From contig JAEWST010000157.1 in the NCBI GenBank assembly GCA_023398105.1, positions 1 through 64,000 on the forward strand: a stretch of DNA of 64,000 nt, given 5' to 3'. Numbering within the stretch: position 1 is the first letter of the stretch; every line of letters begins with the position of its first letter. The notes under the pieces are model-generated. The model did not search any database, was not told the origin of the DNA, and saw only the letters and a list, made by a program, of their open reading frames with translations. This document shows, in pieces, positions 32,376 through 40,733 of the stretch. Both the position numbers and the translations under genes were made by a program. This stretch comes from Bacillota bacterium (GTDB taxonomy: Bacteria > Bacillota > Clostridia > Acetivibrionales > DSM-1351).

Positions 32376-33133
32376 ATCAATAGTCCATCACAGGGAAGAC
32401 TTCAATGCGTGGGATATAAAATTTTAGACAAATGAATTCCTATATTCGGGGAGTTTTATTAAGAAGTGCTGATAATTAAAGTGTTTTGTCGAAGGGGGAA
32501 GTAGTTTCCCCTATAGCAGTCAGTTAGGACACCTTTCAAAGGATAAAGTTTGCAATTAATTAATGAATGTTTGGGGTAGCTAATAACCTCTACTGCTCTA
32601 TTTTGTAACAACAATATACTGAAATTATCATCGGAGAACCTAAGTTTTGTGGAGGTACGATTCCTTTTACTGCTTAGGTCGAATTTCTTCCTAGCTAGCT
32701 TTAACAAGCAAATTTCCTTTTTATAGGTATATTTTACATTTGTTTTTTTGACTAAAGCAAGTGGAAGTAACTGTGAAAATATACAATATTGACACGAGGT
32801 ATACACAACTTTTAGTGCTGAAGGTTAGTGCTACAATTGGCTTAAAATTAAAACTATCTTTTGATAGCATCGGATATTTAGCCGATAGTAATTGACTTTA
32901 TGAATAGTTGTATTCATATTTTATTTTGTTATGGTATAATATCTGTTGAGAGCTTAACTCCTAATTATTATATAGGGCATAACATTTTTTAACTAATAGA
33001 AGCATCTTAGTACATATAATATTTAAAATATAAATCATTTGGGATAATATTATCAGTAGATATACATAGTGCTTATTAGGAGGTACTTTTAATTATATTA
33101 TTTAGTCGATTTGGGGCTAATGGAGGTTAAAGC
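32376..33133. other. Long intergenic region, possibly with decayed sequence
   Basis: A 758-base gap. A minus-strand frame of 115 codons (32459-32806) has no SD and no recognised family, so it is not called. The 37-bp copy of the mtnN 3' end lies at 32868-32904. GGAGG directly precedes the ATG of the next gene. Confidence 0.5.
32868..32904. repeat. 37-bp copy of the mtnN 3' end
   Basis: Matches 2114-2150 at 35 of 37 positions, covering the last codons, the stop codon and 10 bases beyond. On the minus strand it still reads FIKSITIG-stop, but an in-frame TGA lies four codons upstream of that, so it is a fragment, not a gene. Confidence 0.8.
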
Positions 33134-33763
33134 ATGGACGAAAAAAACAATATTCAAGAGGAAAGCTTAACACAGGATAATAACATAAATTCTGTTGAGC
33201 CGCAGTCGTTTTCAAACGAACACGTTCTTGAAGCTGAAGCAGATAATTCTAGTAATGTAGAAGCAGATTTAAATGGAAATAAAACAAATCAAGAGGCTAC
33301 AATAAATTCTAGTAATACAGACGCTAAAGAGAATTATTTTGATGGCAATTATATATCAAACCAACAAGCTGCTTTTAATACAAATAACGCTACCAATAGT
33401 GATATTGAAAGAAGAAATGCAACTAATCCACAAGCATATAGTGCAAGAGGAAATCAAGTTCAAAATTTTCAAGTAAGCACTTTAGAAAGACAGATGCTAT
33501 TAAATTACAACAATCCTTTAAATATAACTAGTTTAAGCAATTGGACAAAGGTTATGCTCACTGCTTTGGTGGTATTGATTCCAGGAATGGGGCAAATTGT
33601 TGGTTTGATTTTTGGACTTGTTTTTATTGCCAATGATAGAGATGCAGACAGAAGATCTTATGGTGCGGCTTTGATTACAGTTTCAGTAATAGCATTTATT
33701 ATTTCAGCTATTTTCTGGTTTATGTTTGCGTTGTCCTTCGGACCAGAATTATACTATTATTAA
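33134..33763 (+). CDS. Hypothetical membrane protein with Asn-rich N-terminal region
   Basis: A 209-residue protein. Residues 1-125 are rich in Asn, Gln, Glu and Ser, low in hydrophobics and probably disordered. Two membrane helices follow (about 142-166 and 178-200), joined by the charged loop NDRDADRRSYGAA. PGMGQIVGLIFG in the first helix and the short loop resemble small two-helix membrane proteins annotated as hypothetical in Firmicutes. The long disordered part is presumably cytoplasmic. SD GGAGG 8 bases before the ATG. The next gene starts only 15 bases downstream, so it is probably cotranscribed with the folate enzyme. Confidence 0.75.
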   Translation: MDEKNNIQEESLTQDNNINSVEPQSFSNEHVLEAEADNSSNVEADLNGNKTNQEATINSSNTDAKENYFDGNYISNQQAAFNTNNATNSDIERRNATNPQAYSARGNQVQNFQVSTLERQMLLNYNNPLNITSLSNWTKVMLTALVVLIPGMGQIVGLIFGLVFIANDRDADRRSYGAALITVSVIAFIISAIFWFMFALSFGPELYYY

Positions 33764-33778
33764 ATCAACTTTCGACTC

Positions 33779-34369
33779 ATGGGGGTTTTTCAAATTCTAA
33801 AAAATGAAGTAAGAAAGAAGTATATTGCTATCAGAAACAGACTCAAGAAACATGAAGTAATTGATCTCTCTGAAGCTCTTGTGCAAAGATTAAATAATCT
33901 AGAGCAGATTATTAGTGCCAAGAGTATTATGTGCTATGTAAGCTTTGGCAATGAAGTTCATACCCATATATTAATAAAAAAGTGGCTTTCTGAGGGCAAG
34001 CAAGTAAGTGTGCCATGTGTTGCTAATAGTACAAAAGAAGCTAAGTGTATGTATGCTGTGAAAATAAATAGCTTTGATGAACTTAAAGTAACTGGAAAAT
34101 ATGGAATACTAGAGCCGCCGCTGCGAGATAGCAATATTATAACTCCTGCAATGCTTGATGCTGTTATTGTTCCTGGCAGTGCCTTTGACATTAATAAAAA
34201 TAGAATGGGCTATGGTGCAGGCTATTATGATAGATTTTTGAGTAAGGTGTCAAACAAATGCTATAAAATTGGCATATGTTATGACTTTCAAGTTTTGGAT
34301 GATATACCTTGTGAAGAGTATGATGTACCGCTGGATTTATTGGTAACAGAGAAAAGGATAGTTGGTTAG
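33779..34369 (+). CDS. 5-formyltetrahydrofolate cyclo-ligase
   Basis: A 196-residue enzyme of folate metabolism (MTHFS/YgfA family). It converts 5-formyl-THF to 5,10-methenyl-THF with ATP. The N-terminal basic patch NEVRKKYIAIRNRLKK binds phosphate and folate. IMCYVSFGNEVHTHILIKKW and ILEPPLRDSNI follow, and the ATP/Mg motif is NRMGYGAGYYDRFL, near-identical to the family signature. DVPLDLLVTEKRIV ends the protein, as is usual. Length is normal. The ATG at 33779 has no textbook SD; the short gap suggests translational coupling to the gene before it. No other folate gene is nearby. Confidence 0.92.
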   Translation: MGVFQILKNEVRKKYIAIRNRLKKHEVIDLSEALVQRLNNLEQIISAKSIMCYVSFGNEVHTHILIKKWLSEGKQVSVPCVANSTKEAKCMYAVKINSFDELKVTGKYGILEPPLRDSNIITPAMLDAVIVPGSAFDINKNRMGYGAGYYDRFLSKVSNKCYKIGICYDFQVLDDIPCEEYDVPLDLLVTEKRIVG

Positions 34370-34761
34370 AGAATTTTAGCTTAATAAATTACTCAAACTG
34401 ACAGTTATATTTCTGTCCTCTGATAATTTTGATTGGAAAATGTTATCACGTTTTTGAAGAGCTTGTACTATTTCTTAATTGATGCTTTATTTACTTTTAT
34501 TATAGGTTCTACTATATCTTTTAAATTTGAACTCATCTTTATGTTTCTCCCACTTCTAGTTAATATAATTTAGAATTATCGAGAATATACAAATCTGTAG
34601 CAATTATACCAAATAATAGTACTTATATCTACAAAATTAAATAATAGAATCACACTTACTTATGGTGAAGAAAAAATTTTGACATTGGTGTGGGCATTTT
34701 GTTGTTATGCATACCTTGAAAGTTACTTTATATATAGACAAGCTTTCAAGGAGTGACGTAA
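34370..34761. other. Intergenic upstream of the DUF4157 gene
   Basis: AT-rich spacer of 392 bases. It begins with TTACTCAAACT, a fragment resembling the left end of repeat family 2. I see no hairpin with a T-run. The SD of the next gene is AAGGAG. Confidence 0.45.
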
Positions 34762-36927
34762 ATGAAAACAAAGGCAGCACTGCAAAAAAAGCCTCAACAG
34801 CCTGTAAGCACTGCAAAAAAGGACACACAAAAGCAACCAGATACCATAAAAAATGAAAAAAAGCCTAATGTGAGAACAACAGATTATAAAAAAGTTGAGG
34901 AAATATTTCTTACAGATCCTGATTCTTTAACTCATGAGGAGTTTCTGTTTTTTCAGAGTGCTGTTGGATATCGCCGTGCAATGCAGCTATTGAACGAAGG
35001 TAAACGACGTAAACAGTTGAGAAAAATGGACGGTACAGGGAAAAAAGTTAATAATATTCAGCAAAATAAAGAGCAGGAGAAAACTGATTCTAAACAACAA
35101 CAGAAGGTTATTCAAAAACAAAAAGTATCACAAGTCAATCAAAAAAGTGATAATAGACCTATTCAGAAGAAGGTATCGGCAAACAATACATCATCCTCCA
35201 CGAGTTTGCCTAATAATTTGAGGTCTGGGCTTGAAAACCTATCTAGGATTGACCTATCAGATGTAAGTGTACATAAGAATTCCGATAAGCCACATCAAGT
35301 GGGCGCGTTGGCATATACGCAGGGAAAAGATATTCATATTGCTCCTGGTCAGGAAAAGCACCTTCCTCATGAAGGCTGGCACGCTGTGCAGCAAAAGCAG
35401 GGAAGAGTAGCCCCTACAATGCAGATGAAATCAGGTTCTCCTGTAAATGATGATGCTGGACTGGAAAAAGAAGCAGATGTTATGGGGAGTAAGGCTGTTA
35501 AAGAAGGTTCAAAGAGTAGTATAATAAAACATAATAAGCCATCTTACTTAAAATCACTATATCATAGTGTCATACAGAGAGTAAAAGGTGGTTCTCCTAA
35601 AAAAGATTCTAATAAGAAAGGAAAGTCAGTAGAAAAGAGTACAGGAAAAGTCATTCTTTACGCACCAAATACTGGTGCAAAAGCAGAAATAGCTGCTAGT
35701 GATATTACAACTATCAATAATTTAAGATATCAGGGTTATTCCGAAACTCCTCCTCAGAAAGGAAAGCCATTAGAAAAGAGTACGGATAAAATTATTCTTT
35801 ACTCTCCAGATTCTGGTGGAAAGGTAGAAATAGAAGCTAGTGATAAGAAAAACATAAAAGATTATAAAAGTAAGGGTTATTCTGAAACTCCTCCTAAGAA
35901 GATGAATATTATTCTATATTCTCCAGATGCTGGTGGAAAGGTAGTAATAGAAGCTAGTGATACGAAAAAAATAAAAGATTATAAAAGTAAGGGTTATTCT
36001 GAGATTCCCCCTAAGAGGACGAAGTATTTTCTTAACTATAAAGAATTGAATAGTGATTATTGGAATCGAACAGATGGATATTTTGATGGGTTATGGTGGC
36101 AGGATGAGAACAAATTAAAAGAAGCTGCAGAAGTTATGAGAAGTGAAATCAGAAAAACTGGTCCATATAAACTTAACACCAATTTAGGGTTTAGAAGCTT
36201 GTCAGATGATCCCTATGAGATTAATAAGAGAATGTTTGCTATACAGGCACTATCCAATGCATTAAGAACAGGTTATTATGATGATTGTACTTTAAGGGAA
36301 CTTGAAAATCATATGACATTATATGGTATGAATTTTTCGGATCATACTCTGGATGAGAAAAAGCTAGATGTTATTATTAAAAGATATGGGGAAATTATAG
36401 GTAAAAAGTCAGGCTACTGGCTTGAAGGGGGAGGGGGAGATGTAATTGATGGATTAATGGTGTTTACTGGAGGAATTTTTGGTAGAAGTATAGCTAGTAC
36501 CAAAAGTGTTACCAATAGTGGTGCCAAAAGTAATGCCAAAAGTAATGCCAAAAGTAATGCTAAAAGTAATAGCAAATATAATGCCATAAGTGATAGCAAA
36601 CAGACTACTGAGGGAACGAGTAATGCTAGTAAGTCTTTACTGCAAGTAGGGACTAAAGCCGATGCATTAAAATCAATCGAAAGTCTTCCTACAGAAGTTC
36701 AAAGTAGTGTAAAGAGTTTCTTTAAAGGCGGTTCAAATGCTTATACAGACTTTACTGTTGAACAAGCGGCAAATGGCAATTATATGGTCAAGATGACTAA
36801 GCCAGGTAATGTACCCGGTTCGAAGGCAGTCTACTATAAAGAAATAGGTGCAGATGGTTCAACAATAAAAGTATACAAGGATACTTTTGACCCGGCAGGT
36901 AATCTAGTTCATACAAAAGATAAATAA
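34762..36927 (+). CDS. DUF4157 (eCIS-core) protein with repeats and a putative C-terminal toxin domain
   Basis: A 721-residue modular protein. Residues 1-148 are Lys/Gln-rich linker. The DUF4157 domain (about 149-245) has LPNNLRSGLENLSRIDLSDV, the zinc-protease-like PHEGWHAVQQKQGRV (His203, His207) and LEKEADVMGSKA. DUF4157 marks cargo of extracellular contractile injection systems but also occurs elsewhere. Three repeats of about 37 residues follow (from about 296, 343 and 382) with the pattern IILYSPDxGGKVxIEASD then KSKGYSETPPK. After a middle region and a Ser-Asn-Ala-Lys repeat (about 587-606), the last 90 residues end in NGNYMVKMTKPGNVPGSKAV and KVYKDTFDPAGNLVHTKDK, which resembles polymorphic-toxin tips. 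There is no signal peptide. A small acidic gene follows directly, as expected for immunity. No eCIS structural genes are present. Confidence 0.75.
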   Translation: MKTKAALQKKPQQPVSTAKKDTQKQPDTIKNEKKPNVRTTDYKKVEEIFLTDPDSLTHEEFLFFQSAVGYRRAMQLLNEGKRRKQLRKMDGTGKKVNNIQQNKEQEKTDSKQQQKVIQKQKVSQVNQKSDNRPIQKKVSANNTSSSTSLPNNLRSGLENLSRIDLSDVSVHKNSDKPHQVGALAYTQGKDIHIAPGQEKHLPHEGWHAVQQKQGRVAPTMQMKSGSPVNDDAGLEKEADVMGSKAVKEGSKSSIIKHNKPSYLKSLYHSVIQRVKGGSPKKDSNKKGKSVEKSTGKVILYAPNTGAKAEIAASDITTINNLRYQGYSETPPQKGKPLEKSTDKIILYSPDSGGKVEIEASDKKNIKDYKSKGYSETPPKKMNIILYSPDAGGKVVIEASDTKKIKDYKSKGYSEIPPKRTKYFLNYKELNSDYWNRTDGYFDGLWWQDENKLKEAAEVMRSEIRKTGPYKLNTNLGFRSLSDDPYEINKRMFAIQALSNALRTGYYDDCTLRELENHMTLYGMNFSDHTLDEKKLDVIIKRYGEIIGKKSGYWLEGGGGDVIDGLMVFTGGIFGRSIASTKSVTNSGAKSNAKSNAKSNAKSNSKYNAISDSKQTTEGTSNASKSLLQVGTKADALKSIESLPTEVQSSVKSFFKGGSNAYTDFTVEQAANGNYMVKMTKPGNVPGSKAVYYKEIGADGSTIKVYKDTFDPAGNLVHTKDK
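35647..36015 (+). repeat. Three coding repeats of about 110-140 bp in the DUF4157 gene
   Basis: Units begin near 35647, 35788 and 35905 with ATTCTTTAC/ATTCTATATTCTCCAGAT and end in GGTTATTCTGAAACTCCTCC-like sequence. Units 2 and 3 are nearly identical (KIKDYKSKGYSE against NIKDYKSKGYSE) and unit 1 has diverged, so the last duplication is recent. Confidence 0.9.
36521..36579 (+). repeat. 12-bp tandem repeat coding for Ser-Asn-Ala-Lys
   Basis: AGTAATGCCAAA is repeated about 4-5 times with few changes. It encodes a flexible linker just before the putative toxin tip and is likely to vary in copy number between strains. Confidence 0.9.
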
Positions 36928-36959
36928 TGAAAGTTTTTACAGGAAGGAGGCTATTGCTT

Positions 36960-37322
36960 ATGACTGAATTGAATGATGTTCTTGAAAAATATAAAAACTT
37001 TGAAATCTCAAAAGGTGAATTATTAAAACTTGTTAATAAGGATTTAATGACATTAAAAGTTCAAAAGCCTGTTGAGATATGTACGAATGATGTAATAGCA
37101 CTTTTAGAAAATTATAAACATGGTAAAATAACTAATCAGGATTTACTTGATTGGGTTAACACGATTTGGTTCACGGATTTATATGAGTATTGTGATTCAC
37201 AGAGTGATAGTATAGCAAGCGTAATGAACGAACTGGAAGAAGTTGATGAAGATATTGAGAAAATATCATCTTCCAGTATAGAAAAGTATATTGAGGCGTT
37301 GAAAAAGAATATTGAAATATAA
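36960..37322 (+). CDS. Putative immunity protein for the DUF4157 toxin
   Basis: A 120-residue acidic, soluble, helical protein. Its two halves share the pattern LEKYKNFEISKGELLKLVNK and LENYKHGKITNQDLLDWVNT, an internal duplication of a small helical unit. A C-terminal segment with ELEEVDEDIEKISSSSIEKY follows. This layout is familiar from small bacterial immunity-like proteins, but I cannot name the family. The ATG at 36960 has AAGGAGG 9 bases upstream, 33 bases after the toxin stop codon. It is followed by a strong terminator. Position and size give the immunity reading; the sequence alone does not prove it. Confidence 0.65.
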   Translation: MTELNDVLEKYKNFEISKGELLKLVNKDLMTLKVQKPVEICTNDVIALLENYKHGKITNQDLLDWVNTIWFTDLYEYCDSQSDSIASVMNELEEVDEDIEKISSSSIEKYIEALKKNIEI

Positions 37323-37339
37323 ATCGCTAATACTTTTAG

Positions 37340-37375
37340 AGGTCACACAGTTTCGGCTGATGTGACCTTTTTCTA
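37340..37375 (+). terminator. Terminator of the toxin-immunity pair
   Basis: AGGTCACACAG pairs with CTGATGTGACCT (one bulge) around TTTCGG, followed by TTTTTCT. It closes the operon 18 bases after the immunity stop codon. Confidence 0.88.
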
Positions 37376-37693
37376 CTTATGCGAGTAGACATAAAACATA
37401 TGAATTGTAACACCTTTAGAAAAACGGCATACACGGATTCAATTAAGGGCTAGGCAACTGCATTGGAGCATTCAGCGTACATATCTAACTACATCCACAT
37501 TTAATTCTATGGACAAATTTTAATATTCAAACATAGTGAATATAATTAGATAGGACTTTATATTCTCAATATTTATATTGAGCAATGGAAAGAGGTCTAG
37601 CTAATGGCAAAAACAAAGTCACATAAGATCCAGAATATCTATAAAGGAAAAATAAGCGTAAAGGATTTGCTTTATAAAATAATAGCTCTTAAG
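37376..37693. other. Intergenic with a small, possibly truncated ORF
   Basis: Spacer before the second full family-1 element. It holds the small frame at 37604-37699, described separately. Confidence 0.45.
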
Positions 37694-37699
37694 ATATAA
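37604..37699 (+). pseudogene. Small basic ORF cut off by the family-1 element
   Basis: An ATG with AAGAGG 8 bases upstream opens a 31-codon frame (MAKTKSHKIQNIYKGKISVK...) whose TAA stop is formed by the terminal TATAACG of the inserted element. The original reading frame probably continued beyond the insertion. I could not restore a convincing longer frame across the element, so the parent gene is unknown. Confidence 0.35.
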
Positions 37700-37850
37700 C
37701 GAGGCAAGAAAATGTCCCCCACTTCTATAGGTGGCGGGTACCGCTTTGGTTTTCAGGCGGTGAGGATATCTCCCGCCTCGATGAAACGCCGCTGATGTGA
37801 TGAAATTTTTCTACAATCGAAAAATTTTATTTTGAATCTATGCGTTATAA
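37694..37850 (+). repeat. Full copy of the structured TTATAACG element (family 1)
   Basis: Compared with the copy at 26.8 kb most changes keep or improve pairing. The second hairpin is GGCGG(T)GAG(GATAT)CTCCCGCC, complete with one bulged T, and the first is CCACTT(CTATA)GGTGG. The third hairpin AAATTTTTC(TACAATC)GAAAAATTT is unchanged. Terminal repeats are TATAACGAGGC and GCGTTATAA. Confidence 0.85.
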
Positions 37851-38011
37851 AAAAGCAAAAAGGCTTTGGAATAAAAAATACTGTTACCCATTAAAGCTAA
37901 ATATACAATACATTTTGAAGACTTCGGTGGAAAAGTCGACCTCAAAAAATTAAGTATTCTGTTAATTTAACAGCAATAATTATCGGAACCAATAAGGAGG
38001 TAGCAGTTTGT
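37851..38011. other. Leader of the serine recombinase gene
   Basis: Short AT-rich leader. An open frame continues from the end of the element for several codons without a start and may be the tail of the gene cut at 37.69 kb. The SD AAGGAGG is 10 bases before the recombinase ATG. Confidence 0.4.
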
Positions 38012-39583
38012 ATGTTAGGGTTTAATAAACCTGATATTAATTATCATATCGGAGTATATGTGAGACAGAGCAGGGACGAAAATGATGAAAATTTAGAGAC
38101 AATTGAAACCCAAAAAAGGCTACTAATAGATTTTGTTGCAAAAAATAAATTAGGAACTATTTATAAAACATATGTGGATGATAATGTTTCTGGTGCAGGC
38201 TTTGAAAGGCAGGCACTTGATGAGCTTAAAAAGGACGTATTAGCCTGCAATATTAATCTAATTGTTTTAAAGGATTTATCAAGATTGGGAAGGAACAATG
38301 CTAAAACTCTGTTGTTCTTGGATTTTTTAGAGGAGTATGGAGTGCGGGTTATAACTTCAGATGGAAGGTATGATAGCATTAAGGATAATGAAACTGTGGG
38401 GATTGAGACATGGTTTAATGAGCGCTACATTCGAGATATCTCTAAAAAAATAAGAGCAAATCTCAGATTTAAGATTGAGCAAGGGGAATACATAGGGAAT
38501 GCACCATATGGCTACGTTAAGTCAATAAATGAGAAAAACAAGCTTGTTGTTGATACTAGAACAGCCCCTGTTGTTAAAGAAATATTCAGTTTATATAAAA
38601 AAGGTCACGGCTATGCGGCAATTGCCAATATTCTAAATGAAAAAGGATATCCCTCGCCATCCTCAAAAAATTCAGATATTCCGATAACGCCATGGAATCA
38701 AGTGTCTGTACAGCGAATTTTGTGCAATCGTGTATATATCGGAGATACAGTACAGGGTGTAAGTGAAAAAATAAGCTTCAAAAATAAGAAAACTAGACGG
38801 CTTCCCTTTGAAAAATGGATAATTACAACCAATACACATGAGCCTATTATTAATAATATCGACTTTGAAGAGGTTCAGAAAATTAGGGCGAAAAAGCGTT
38901 CAAATCAGGGCTATAACAGAAATACAACACATTTTTTGAGTAATTTAATGTTCTGTGGTAAATGCGGTAAAGCAATGTATGTCAGAGTGCGCAAAGACAA
39001 ACCAGCTGGCTATATATGCAGTTCTTATGCAAAAAATGGGTGTAAGAGTTGTTCTAGTCATTATGTTTCTGAACAGACAATAATTGATGTAATTACAAAG
39101 GAATTACTCGAAATGCTGACTAACAGAACTCTTATTGATAGCTTTTGCTTGAACTGTGAGGATTTTAATGAACAGGAGCAGCAAACTAAGGAAAAGCTAC
39201 AAAAGGTTGAGCAGCAAATAGTTATAAAGCAAAAGCAACAGGATGTGCTATACAGCGATAGGCTTGAAGGAAAAATATCCGAGCAGCTTTTTGCAAGAAT
39301 GAATCCAGTGCTAGAAGCCCGACTCAGTATGCTTAATCAGGAACTGGAAAAGCTGAGAGCCGAAAAGAATAAACAAATTGACAAGCTACAGGTTATTGAT
39401 AATTTTATAAATAAAATTAAAACTCAAGGAATTAATAAAAACATAATTGATTTAATGGTTAATAGAATTATGGTATATGACAGCAACGACAGCATTGAAG
39501 CAATTGGAGCAGCAGTTAACGATGAGGGAGGTAATGGGTTAATAGTTATTGAGTATAATTTTAATAATTGGAGGGAGTTGTAG
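38012..39583 (+). CDS. Large serine recombinase
   Basis: A 523-residue site-specific recombinase of the TnpX/phiC31-like class. The N-terminal resolvase domain (about 12-155) has YVRQSRDE with the catalytic Ser near 19, YVDDNVSGAGFERQALD and VLKDLSRLGRN. The central recombinase domain has GNAPYGYVKS and GYAAIANILNEKGYPSPS, and the zinc ribbon starts at LMFCGKCGKAMYVR, with GYICSSYAKNGCKSCSSHYV further on. A coiled-coil region (about 385-455) follows. All key residues are present, so it looks active. It should mark one end of an integrated element, but I could not identify att sites securely; a 49-bp imperfect direct repeat at 39766 and 45554 is a weak candidate. No relaxase or phage structural gene is near. 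Confidence 0.92.
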   Translation: MLGFNKPDINYHIGVYVRQSRDENDENLETIETQKRLLIDFVAKNKLGTIYKTYVDDNVSGAGFERQALDELKKDVLACNINLIVLKDLSRLGRNNAKTLLFLDFLEEYGVRVITSDGRYDSIKDNETVGIETWFNERYIRDISKKIRANLRFKIEQGEYIGNAPYGYVKSINEKNKLVVDTRTAPVVKEIFSLYKKGHGYAAIANILNEKGYPSPSSKNSDIPITPWNQVSVQRILCNRVYIGDTVQGVSEKISFKNKKTRRLPFEKWIITTNTHEPIINNIDFEEVQKIRAKKRSNQGYNRNTTHFLSNLMFCGKCGKAMYVRVRKDKPAGYICSSYAKNGCKSCSSHYVSEQTIIDVITKELLEMLTNRTLIDSFCLNCEDFNEQEQQTKEKLQKVEQQIVIKQKQQDVLYSDRLEGKISEQLFARMNPVLEARLSMLNQELEKLRAEKNKQIDKLQVIDNFINKIKTQGINKNIIDLMVNRIMVYDSNDSIEAIGAAVNDEGGNGLIVIEYNFNNWREL

Positions 39584-39716
39584 CAGTGAGCTAATATCAT
39601 CTAATAACTGGCTAAGAAGCAGAATATTAGCATAAAAATAAATATATAATATGCAATATTGGAAAAAATGATTTTTCAAAAAGATATATAAATCTAGTTG
39701 TATCATAAAAGGATAT

Positions 39717-39777
39717 AAAAGATAGTTTCTGAAATTATATGAATTACTGTATATAATTCAGCGACTATCTTTTTTTG
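39717..39777 (+). terminator. Terminator after the recombinase gene
   Basis: AAAAGATAGT...TGAATTATAT pairs with ATATAATTCA...ACTATCTTTT with small internal loops, followed by a T-run. The T-run is the start of the 49-bp repeat. Confidence 0.7.
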
Positions 39778-39814
39778 CTGGCATAACTATATAAAATAAG
39801 TAAAAAAATTGAAT
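39766..39814 (+). repeat. 49-bp imperfect direct repeat, left copy
   Basis: TATCTTTTTTTGCTGGCATA and then ACTATATAAAATAAGTAAA with an AT-rich tail. It matches 45554-45602 at 43 of 49 positions in the same orientation. The two copies bracket 5.7 kb of small accessory genes. Confidence 0.7.
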
Positions 39815-39948
39815 TTTTTGAAGGGGAGCAGTTATTGATTAAGAAGTTAATATAACTCTACTTTAAAGAAACGATTATTTGCAGAATATTATATTTATGG
39901 TACTATCAATATATAATGATTTTAATATAGAATTATAGGAGGTATTCA

Positions 39949-40206
39949 ATGATTTGGGCTGACATTAGAAAGCTTTATCCTGAGCAATGGGTACTTATTG
40001 AAGCAATAGATGCAAGGACAGAAGGAGATAAAAGAATCGTAGAACAAATGGATGTAATCGGCAGTTTTGCAGATGACGGTGACAGTGCTTTTCAGAGATA
40101 TACTGAATTACACAAGCTTCATAAGGAACGTGAATATTATATTTACCATACTTCCAACGCTGTCCTAAATATTGGAGTAAAAAAGTGGCTGGGGGTGCGG
40201 TTATAA
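39949..40206 (+). CDS. Hypothetical protein paired with a retropepsin-like protease
   Basis: An 85-residue soluble protein: WADIRKLYPEQWVLIEAIDA, a charged middle with QMDVIGSFADDGDSAF, and REYYIYHTSNAVLNIGVKKW. I recall this type as a small partner encoded directly before retropepsin-like genes in clostridia and cyanobacteria; its function is unknown. Its stop codon TAA overlaps the next ATG (TAATG), so translation is coupled. SD GGAGG 6 bases before the ATG. The two proteins could form a complex or a regulator-protease pair; this is inference. Confidence 0.75.
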   Translation: MIWADIRKLYPEQWVLIEAIDARTEGDKRIVEQMDVIGSFADDGDSAFQRYTELHKLHKEREYYIYHTSNAVLNIGVKKWLGVRL

Positions 40207-40595
40207 TGATTAGCTTGAATTTAAGGGATGGATTAATATATGTAGATGCAACTTTAGCTCATGGAAACAACAGTGTGACAATCAAGAATGCTTTGGTTGA
40301 TACGGGTTCATCCTCAACAGTAATTTCAAGGGATATTGCACATACATTAGGATTGAAGCCCGAGCCTACAGACATTATAAACTCTGTTCAAGGTATAGGC
40401 GGTTCAGAAACGGTTATTGAAAAGAAAATTGATGCCATAGAAATAGACAATGTAGCAGCTGCAAATTTCAATATACAAATTGGAGCTATGAATTATGGTA
40501 TAGAAATAGATGCCATTATTGGTCTTGACCTATTAACAGCGTGTAGGACAGTAATGGATTTGAACGATTATATATTGTCTGCAAATAAAGGGTAG
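40206..40595 (+). CDS. Retropepsin-like aspartic protease
   Basis: A 129-residue single-domain aspartic protease of the retropepsin fold, which works as a dimer. ALVDTGSSSTVIS (Asp about 34) is the catalytic D-T-G loop, and AIIGLDLL is the hydrophobic-hydrophobic-Gly motif that completes the fold. The protein is soluble, with no signal peptide or membrane segment, unlike perP-type proteases. The start overlaps the preceding gene's stop, and GGGGG lies 10 bases upstream. Its substrate is unknown. The pair sits among accessory genes between the two copies of the 49-bp repeat. Confidence 0.88.
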   Translation: MISLNLRDGLIYVDATLAHGNNSVTIKNALVDTGSSSTVISRDIAHTLGLKPEPTDIINSVQGIGGSETVIEKKIDAIEIDNVAAANFNIQIGAMNYGIEIDAIIGLDLLTACRTVMDLNDYILSANKG

Positions 40596-40733
40596 AAAAC
40601 ATTAATTGGTTTATTAATTTGACCAATAATGAAATATATGTGGTTCATATTTTCCGTATACTTCTGTACTCAGAACATGCATTCTTAAAGAGTACTGAAA
40701 AGGTATAAAAAGTGTAAATAAGTATATTTAGAT

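Larger units (their letters stand above)
39584..39948. other. Intergenic with terminator and repeat
   Basis: It contains the hairpin at 39717-39777 and the left copy of the 49-bp direct repeat (39766-39814). The rest is AT-rich leader of the next operon. Confidence 0.5.

Noticed and set aside
32459..32806. Minus-strand frame of 115 codons
   Set aside because: It starts with GTG, has no SD, has an irregular composition and matches no family I recognise. Long chance frames are common in this spacer.
34762..36927. A full extracellular contractile injection system
   Set aside because: Only the DUF4157 domain is present. No sheath, tube, baseplate or AAA+ genes are in the window, so the system itself cannot be claimed.
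38012..39583. Prophage or conjugative element around the serine recombinase
   Set aside because: No terminase, capsid, portal, relaxase or type IV secretion gene is found in the flanks. Only the recombinase is present.
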